A DNA stretch of 64,000 nt from the NCBI RefSeq assembly GCF_004135585.1, contig NZ_CP035501.1:1599001-1663000 (forward strand), written 5' to 3'. The DNA comes from Sphingosinicella sp. BN140058. GTDB taxonomy: Bacteria; Pseudomonadota; Alphaproteobacteria; Sphingomonadales; Sphingomonadaceae. This document shows, in pieces, positions 36,201-45,200 of this stretch. The notes under the pieces were generated by a model, which worked only from the letters and a program-made list of their open reading frames with translations, ran no database searches and was not told where the DNA came from. The translations under genes were made by a program, and so were the position numbers. How positions within the stretch are numbered: position 1 is the first letter of the stretch; every line of letters begins with the position of its first letter.

Positions 36201-39200
36201 CATAGAGCCGATCCGCTGCGGCGCTGCCGGTGAGGCTGTCGCCCTGGGCAGAGCCGAGCACGATTTCGATACCCGCGAGCGTGTCGCCTTCGGCGTCACC
36301 GCCGCTGCTGGCCGCTCCGTTCAGGTTCACGGTCACGGCACCGGCCGAGAGCGTATAATCGATCGTGTCCAACCCGGTGCCACCGTCGACCGTGTCGGCG
36401 CCGCCGCCGCTGATGATGCGATCGTCCCCGGCACCACCCTGGAGCAGGTCTGCGCCGAGACCGCCGGCGATTTGATCGTCGCCAACTCCGCCCACCAGAA
36501 TGTCGGCCTCGTTGCCGCCCACCAGGGTATCGGCGAAGGCGGAACCGACCACGCGCTCGATGCTGGCCAGGGTGTCGCCCGCGGCCTGGCCGCCGATGCC
36601 GGCGGTGCCGTCCAGGCGCACGGTCACGGCACTGCCGGAGGCGGAATAATCGGCCGTGTCCGTGCCGCTGCCGCCCTGCAGCACATCGGCGCCTGCGGAA
36701 CCGGTCAGGATATCGTCGCCCGCACCGCCGCTCAGCGTTTCCGCGCCAGTGCCGCCGCGGAGCGTATCGTCCTGCTCGGAGCCGACCAGCCGTTCGACAT
36801 TGGCGATCGTGTCGCCGGCGGCGTCGCCGCCGCTGTTCACGGCGCCGTCGAGGCCGGCGTTCACGCCCGCGGCCGATGCGGCATAGCTGACGCTGTCGTT
36901 CCCCGCCCCGCCATCGAGGCTGTCGGCACCGGCGCCGCCGACCAGCGTGTCGTTGCCGGCACCGCCGCGCAGGATGTCGAAACCGAGACGGCCGTCGAGA
37001 AGGTCGTCGCCGTCATTGCCCTCGAGCGTGTCGGAATCGTCGGAACCGCTCAGCCGGTCCGCCTGCAGTGATCCGATCACCCGCTCGATCCGAACCAGCG
37101 TATCGCCGGAAGCATCGCCGCCGAGCGAGACCGAACCGTCGAGTGCAACCGTCACCGCCGCGGCCGAGGCCGAATAATCGGCGGTGTCGAAGCCGTCGCC
37201 ACCATCCAGCGCATCCGCGCCGGCGCTGCCGACCAGCCTGTCGTCTCCACCCTCACCGAGCAGGGTATCGCTGCCGACGCGCCCGTAGAGAATGTCCGCC
37301 TGGTTCGATCCCTGCAGGATCTCGGCATTGACGATCACGTCGCCGGCGGCGTCGCCGCCCGTCCCGAGCGCGCCGCCGAGCGACGCGGAGACACCGGCGG
37401 CCGAACTCAGATAGCTCACCGTATCGATGCCGGCGCCGCCGTCGATCTGGTCGGCACCGGTCCCGCCCGTGATGATGTCGTCGCCCGCGGCACCGGACAG
37501 GCTGTCCTTGCCGGCGCCGCCGGAGAGGATGTCGTCGCCGGACTGGCCGAGCAGACTATCGTCACCGCTGCCACCGGTCAGCGTGTCGGCTTCGCTGGAG
37601 CCGACGACACGCTCGATGCCGACATAAGTGTCGCCCTGGGCATCCCCGCCGACTCCCGCCGAGCCATCGAGGGTGACGCTCACGCCGAGGATCGAGCCCG
37701 AATAATCGGCGGTGTCGGTGCCGCTGCCGCCCTCCAGCGCATCCGCACCGGCGCCGCCGCGCAAGATGTCGTTGCCGGCCCCGCCGCGAAGGCGGTCCCC
37801 GCCCGCATTCCCGATCAGAACGTCGTTGCCGTCACCGCCTTCCAGCGTCTCTGCGGCGGATGCGCCGGTGATCGTGTCGTCCTGGGCGGAGCCGACGACG
37901 CGCTCGATGCTCAGCAGGATGTCGCCGGCCGCGTCACCCCCCGCCGCCGCCGATCCGTCGAGCGTCACATCCACCGCGCCTGCGCTGGCTGAATAATCGG
38001 CCGTATCGAAGCCGCTACCGCCGACCATCTCGTCTGCGCCGGCCCCACCGTCGAGGACATCGTCGCCGGCTTCGCCGTCCAGGCGGTCGCTGCCCGCGCC
38101 GCCGGCCAGCCTGTCGCTGCCGGTGCCCCCGATCAGGATTTCGGCAGCCGCGCCGCCGAGGATCGCATCGTCATAGTCCGAGCCGACGACCTGCTCGATG
38201 CTCACGAAGCGGTCACCCTGGGCTTCGCTGCCGGTGCCGGTGCCGGCGGCAAGGTCGATGCTCACCGCCCCTCCGGCAGCTGCATAGCTCACCGTGTCGA
38301 AGCCGGTGCCGCCGTCCAGAAGGTCCGCACCCGCGCCGCCGACAAGCACATCGTCGCCGCTGCCGCCGCGCAGCGTGTCGCTGCCACCCTCGCCGAAGAG
38401 GCTGTCGGCGCCGCCGCCGCCCTCGAACGTCTCGTCGCCGGAAGATCCCGTGAGGCGATCCGCGCCCGCAGATCCGACAATCCTTTCGATGCCGGAGAGT
38501 GCGTCGCCGGCGGCATCGCCACTGGAGCCGAAGCTGCCGTCCGTCGCGACCGTAATGCCCGCCGAGGAGGACGAATAATCGACCGTGTCGAAGCCGACGC
38601 CACCGATCAGGCGATCGTTGCCGAGACTTCCGACCAGCACGTCGTCGCCGGCTCCGCCGTCCAGCTGCTCGCCGTCGATGGCGCCGGACAGACGGTCGCC
38701 AAACGCCGATCCGACCAGTTGCTCGATACCGGTAAGCTGATCGCCGGCGGCGTCGCCGCCGCTCCCGACATTGCCGTCGAGGCCGATCACCACGCCGCTG
38801 CCGGAGGCCGAATAATCGGCGACGTCGATGCCCTGGCCGCCGATCAGCCGGTCGGCACCGAGGCTGCTGCGCAGGCGGTCGTCGCCGTCGCCGCCGCTCA
38901 GCGTGTCGGCGGCGGCGCTCCCGCCAAGTACGTCGTCGTAGGCGGACCCGACCAGCGTCTCGACGGCGCTGAGCACGTCGCCGGCGGCAGTCCCGCCGGC
39001 GCCGTCGCTGCCGTCGAGCGCGATCGTGACGGCGCTTGCCGAGTCGCCATAGGAGGCGGTGTCGCTACCGGCCCCGCCGTCGATCCGGTCGGCGCCCGCG
39101 CCACCGGTCAAGATATCGTTGCCGGCATCGCCGGAGAGGATATCGTCGCCGCCGCCGCCGTCGATCCGGTCGCTGCCGGCGCCTCCGCCGATCCGCTCGC

Positions 39201-42200
39201 CAACGCCGCCGCCGACGAGGCTGTCGTCGTGCGCCGAACCGAGCAGCGCCTCGACGTCGGTCAGCGTGTCGCCGGCGGCATCGCCGCCGATGCCCAGCCG
39301 GCCGTCGAGATAGGCGGTCACGCCGGCACCGGACGCGGCATAGCTCACCGTATCGAAGCCGGCACCGCCGTCGAGGAGGTCGGCACCGAGGCTTCCGAGC
39401 AGGCTGTCGTCGCCGCGGCCGCCGCGAAGCGTCTCGCCGCCGGCTCCGCCGCCGAGCGTGTCGGCATGCTCCGAGCCGACCAGGATCTGGATATTGGTCA
39501 GCCGATCGCCGGCAGCTTCGCCGCCGGTCCCGGCGGCCCCGGAAAGATCCACGGCAACACCGGCAGCCGCCGCTGCGTAGCTTGCGGTATTGATGTCGCC
39601 GCCGCCGTCGAGGATGTCCGCGCCGAGCCCACCGACCAGGACGTCGTCGCCGCTGCCACCAAGCAGCACGTCGTCGCCGAGCCCGCCGTCGAGGCGGTCC
39701 GCACCGCCACCGCCTTCGAGCCGATCATTGGCATCGCCGCCGGTCAGCGTGTCGTCATACGCGGAGCCGATCACCCCTTCGATGGATCGCAGCGTGTCCC
39801 CTTCGGCATCGCCGCCACTGCTCGGGCCGCCGTCCAGCCGAATGGTCACGCCGGCCGTAGACTCGGCGTAGCTGGCCGTGTCGAAGCCGGTTCCCCCCTG
39901 GATGAGGTCTGCGCCGGCGCCGCCGATCATGATATCGTTGCCTGCACCGCCGCGCAGCGTGTCGGACCCGCCGAGGCCGCGCAGCACATCGTCGCCATCG
40001 TTGCCGTCGAGCGTCTCGTTCTGGCCGGTTCCGCTGATTGCGTCGGCAAAGGCGGAGCCGACGACATTCTCGATCGAGGCCAGGGTGTCGCCCTGGGCGT
40101 CGCCGCCTGCCGAGAGCGAGCCGTCGAGATTGATCGCGATCGCTGCCGAGGAGGTCGAATAATCGGCGGTGTCGATGCCTGCGCCGCCGTCCAGAAGGTC
40201 GGCGCCGGCACCGCCGCGCAGCAGGTCATCGCCGGCATCGCCCTGCAACTCGTCGCGGCCGGCGCCGCCGTCGAGCAGATCGTTGCCACCGCCGCCGATC
40301 AAGCGCTCCGCCGCCTCGGCGCCGGTGATCTGATCCGCAAAGCCTGAGCCCTGGACGATCTCGATACCCGCGAACGTGTCGCCATTTGCCTCGCCGGCGG
40401 TGCCGCCGCTGGCCAGGCTCAGTGCCACACCCGCGCTCGCCTGCGAATAATCCGCCGTGTCCGTGCCGGCTCCGCCGTCGAGCAGGTCGGCGCCGAGGCC
40501 GCCGCGCAGCACATCGTCACCGCCTGCGCCATGAAGCTGTTCGTTCGCAGCCGATCCGCTGAGCACGTCGGCGAATGCGGATCCGACCACCCCCTCTATT
40601 CCGGTCAGCAGGTCGCCCTCGGCAAGCCCGCCGGTGCTGGCGCGCCCGTCGAGCCAGATCTGGACTCCGACGGCCGATGCCGAATAGTCGGCGACGTCAA
40701 CACCCGCACCGCCGTCGATCGTGTCGGCACCGGCACCGCCGTCGATAAGGTCGTCGCCGCCGCCGCCGGCGATCCGATCGTCGCCGGCACCGGCGCGTAC
40801 GATGTCGCTGCCGTCCCCTGCCTCGAGCCGGTCGGCCGCAGACGAGCCGTCGATGCTGTCGTCCTGCGCGGAGCCGACGATCCGCTCGATCCCCTCGAGC
40901 CGGTCGCCTGCCGCATCGCCGGCCGTACCGCGCCCGCTCGCCAGCGACACTGCGATGCCGCCTTGTGCGCCGGAATAATCCGCAGTGTCGAGGCCGCTGC
41001 CGCCGAGCAGGATATCGGCGCCTGCACGCCCTTCGAGGATATCGTCTCCGTCGCCGCCGGTAAGCGTGTCCGTGCCGGCGGTGCCCCGCAAGACGTCGTC
41101 ATAAGCGGAGCCGATCAGATTCTCCACGTCGAGGAGCATGTCGCCTTCGGCGGCGCCGCCGCGCGAGCTGCTGCCGTCGACCGAGACGTTCACGCCGGCG
41201 CTCGAGGTGGAATAATCGACGGTGTCGATGCCGGCACCACCGTCGATCGAGTCCGCGCCGGTGCCGCCGTCGAGAATGTCGTCACCGGCGCCGCCGCGAA
41301 GCTGATCGTCCCCGGCACCGCCGCTCAGCCGATCGCTGCCGGCGCCACCCTCCAGGCGCTCGGCCCCGGCCCCGCCGGCGAGCATGTCGTCGAGCGAGGA
41401 GCCGATGACGCCCTCGATCCCGCGATATTGGTCACCGGCGGCATCGCCGCCGACGCCGCTGGAGCCGTCCAGGCGAACGGTGACCGCATCGGCGGAGCGG
41501 CTGTAATCGACGATGTCGAAGCCTGACCCGCCGTCGAGGATATCGGCGCCGTCGCTGCCGAGGATACGGTCATTCCCCGCGCCCGCCTCGATCGTCTCGC
41601 TTCCACTTGCGCCGCCGAGCACGTCGTCGAATGCGGATCCGACCAGATTCTCGATCTGGGTCAGCCTGTCGCCGGCCGCGTCGCCGCCGCTCGCCGCCGA
41701 TCCGTCGAGCGACACGCTCACGCCCTCCGCAGAGTCGGCATAGCTCGCCGTGTCGGTGCCGGTGCCGCCGTCGAGGATGTCGGCGCCGCGGCCGCCCAAC
41801 AGCAGGTCGTTGCCGCCGCCGCCCTCCAGGCGATCGTTGCCGCCGGCGCCGCGAACCACGTCGTCGCCGCCGCCGCCGCGGATCGTCTCGTCCGCAGCCG
41901 ATCCGGTCAGCCGGTCGTCGAACGACGACCCGACCAGAGTCTCGATGCCGAGCAGCTGGTCGCCGCGCGCGTCGCCGCCGGCGCCTGCCGAGCCGTCGAG
42001 GGCGACAATGACAGCCTGGGACGAAGCCGAATAATCGACGGTGTCGAGGCCGGCGCCGCCGTCGAGCATGTCGCCGCCGGCTCCGCCCTCGAGCACGTCA
42101 TCACCATCGCCGCCCTCCAGGCGGTCGTCGCCAGCGCCACCGGTGATGCCGTCATCACCGGCACCGCCGACCAGGATGTCGGCCTGGACCCCGCCGGTCA

Positions 42201-45200
42201 GGACGTCGTCGTGCATCGATCCGACCAGGCGCTCGATACCGGAGAGCACGTCGCCCTGGGCATCGCCGCCCGCGCCCGTACTGCCGTCGAGGCCGACCCG
42301 GACGGCTACCCCGGACGACGAATAGTCGACGCTGTCGAGGCCGGCCCCGCCATCGAGCATGTCCGCGCCTGCACCGCCGTCGAGAACGTCGTCGCCGGCA
42401 CCACCTTCGAGGATGTCGCTGCCGTCCCGCCCGGCGATGAGGTCCGCGCCGGCACCGCCCTGGATCGTCTCCTCGCCCGTGTCGCCGCGCAGCACGTCCG
42501 CTCCGGTCGAGCCGACCAGGCGCTCGATCGAGATCAGCCGATCGCCTTCGGCATCGCCGCCGAGCGCCGTGCCGGCGGCAAGATCCACCGTCACCGCGCC
42601 CGCGGAAGCGCCGTAATCGGCGGTGTCTGTGCCGCCGCCGCCGTCGAGCAGGTCGGCGCCGGCGCCGCCGACGAGCCGGTCGTCGCCGCCTGCGCCATGC
42701 AGAAGCTCGTTCCGGTCGGTGCCGATGATCGTATCGGCCGAACCGGTGCCGATCACTTCCTCGATGCCGAGGAGGGTGTCTCCGGTGGCGTGGCCGCCGA
42801 GCCCGGCCGATCCGTCCAGATAGACGGTTACGCCGGCGCTCGAGCCGCCATAATCGGCAACGTCGTGGCCGTCTCCGCCATCGATCGTGTCGGCGCCCGC
42901 TCCGCCATCCAGACGGTCGTCGCCGCCACCGCCGAGCAGCATGTCGTTGCCGGCGCCGCTGGCGATGCGATCGTCTCCGGCACCGCCGGCGAGCGTGTCG
43001 GCCGCGGCACCGCCGGTCATTTGATCGGCGAAAGCCGATCCGACCACCGCCTCGATCCCGTCCAGCCGATCACCCTCGGCGTCGCCGCCGCGGCCGCTGC
43101 CGGTCCCAAGGTCGATCACGACGGCCGATGCGGACGCTCCGTAATCGGCGGTGTCGAAACCGGCACCGCCGGTCAGGATGTCCGCCCCCTGGCCGCCGCG
43201 AAGCGTGTCGGCGCCTTCGTCGCCGGCCAGGACATCCTCTCCGAGGCCGCCCTCGAGCAGATCGTCCCCGGCGCCGCCCCGCAGGGTGTCACGCCCGTCC
43301 GCCCCGGCCAGGCGATCGTCGCCGCCGCCGCCTTCGAGGAGCTCGTCGGGGCCGACGCCGATGATGACGTCGCCATATTCGGAGCCGATGACATGCTCGA
43401 CATTGGCAACATGGTCGCCGGCGGCATCGCCGCCGATGCCGCCGCTGCCGTCGAGGATCAGCGATATGCCGCTGGTGCTGGACACGTAATCGACCGTGTC
43501 GAAGCCGGCGCCACCATCGAGCGTGTCCGCGCCTGCGCGCCCCGAGAGCACATCGTCACCGGCGCCGCCGAGCAAAGTGTCCGAATCTTCCGAGCCGACC
43601 AGCAGATCGTCGAAGGCGGAGCCGACGATGCTTTCGATGCCTGTCAGGATATCGCCGTCGGCATCGCCGCCGGACGCGCGGCTGGTGGTCAGATTCACCG
43701 ACACGCCGACCTGCGAGTTGCCATAGTCGACCGCGTCGAACCCGGCGCCGCCGTCGAGGACGTCCGCGCCGGCGGAGCCGACCAGCCGATCGTTGCCGCC
43801 CTGTCCGCTGAGCCGATCCTCGGCGATCGAGCCGTGGAGGACGTCGCCGAACGCTGAGCCGGAGAGGCCCTCGATGCCGATGAAGACGTCGCCTTCGGCG
43901 TCGCCGCCATGATTGAGGCGCCCGTCGAGACCGGCAACGACGCCGCTTTCGGAACGGCCATAATCGACGATGTCGACACCGGTGCCGCCATCGAGCGCAT
44001 CGGCGCCGATCCCGCCGTCGAGCCGGTCGTCGCCCCCGCCGCCGACCAGGGCATCGTCTCCTGCGGAACCTGAAAGAAGATCGCCGAACGCGGACCCGAC
44101 AATGCGCTCGACCCCCTGCAGGCTGTCACCCTGTGCGTCGCCGCCGAGCCCGATCGTGCCGTCATTGCCGACGATCACGCCCGACGCCGAGCTTGAATAA
44201 TCTGCGCTGTCGAACCCGGCGCCGCCGATCAGGGCGTCGGCGCCGAGGCCGCCGCGCAGCACATCGTCGCCGACGCCGCCGGTCAGGACGTTCGTTCCGT
44301 CATTGCCGGTCAGCGTGTCGTCGAAGGCCGAGCCCTGCAGACCTTCGACGTCGCGAAGCCGATCGCCGGCGGCATCGCCGCCGATCCCGACGCTGCCGTC
44401 CAGGGCCACGCTGACGCCCGCGTCCGACCCCGAATAGTCGGCGACGTCGAAGCCGGTGCCGCCATCGAGCATGTCGGCGCCGGCACCGCCTTCGAGATTG
44501 TCGTTGCCGCTGCCGCCCGCCAGCCGGTTCGCGCCGTCATCGCCGACAAGGCGGTCGTCATGGCGGGATCCGGCTACGTTCTCGATTCCGGCGAGCCTGT
44601 CTCCCTCCGCAGTGCCGCCGAGGCCGGTGCCGGAGAGGAGATCGATCGAGACCGCCTGATCGGAATCCTCATAATCGGCAGTGTCGACCCCGGCACCGCC
44701 GAGCAGTTGGTCAGCGCCGCGGCCACCGACGAGCAGGTCGTCGCCGGCACCACCGTCCAGCACATTGTCGCCGCTGTCGCCGATCAAGATGTCCGCATAC
44801 GCACCGCCGATTGCCTTTTCGATACCGGTCAGGCGGTCGCCTTCTGCAACGTCGCCGGACGAACCGTTGCCGTCCAGGCGCACGGTGACCGCGCCCGTGG
44901 CAGCGGCGTAATCGGCCGTGTCGAAGCCTTCGCCGCCCTGCAGTTCATCGGCACCAAGGCCGCCGACGAGGATGTCGTCGCCGCCGCCGCCGGCCAGCAG
45001 ATTGTCGGCGCCATCGCCGCTCAGCCGATCGGCATGCGACGATCCGACCAGTCGTTCGATCCCCGAGAGGCTGTCGCCTTCGGCATCGCCGCCGCGTCCA
45101 AGGCTGCCGTCGAGGGCCACCGTCACGCCGGCCGCCGAACTCGCGTAATCGGCGGTATCGGTGCCTTCCCCGCCCTGCAGACGGTCGGCGCCCGCACCGC

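Noticed and set aside
33943..37071. A 1,042-codon antisense frame within the adhesin gene, and similar ones at 38719-40347 and 42211-43857
   Set aside because: Same cause as above: codon bias of the sense repeats removes stops from an antisense phase. No ribosome-binding sites or domains.
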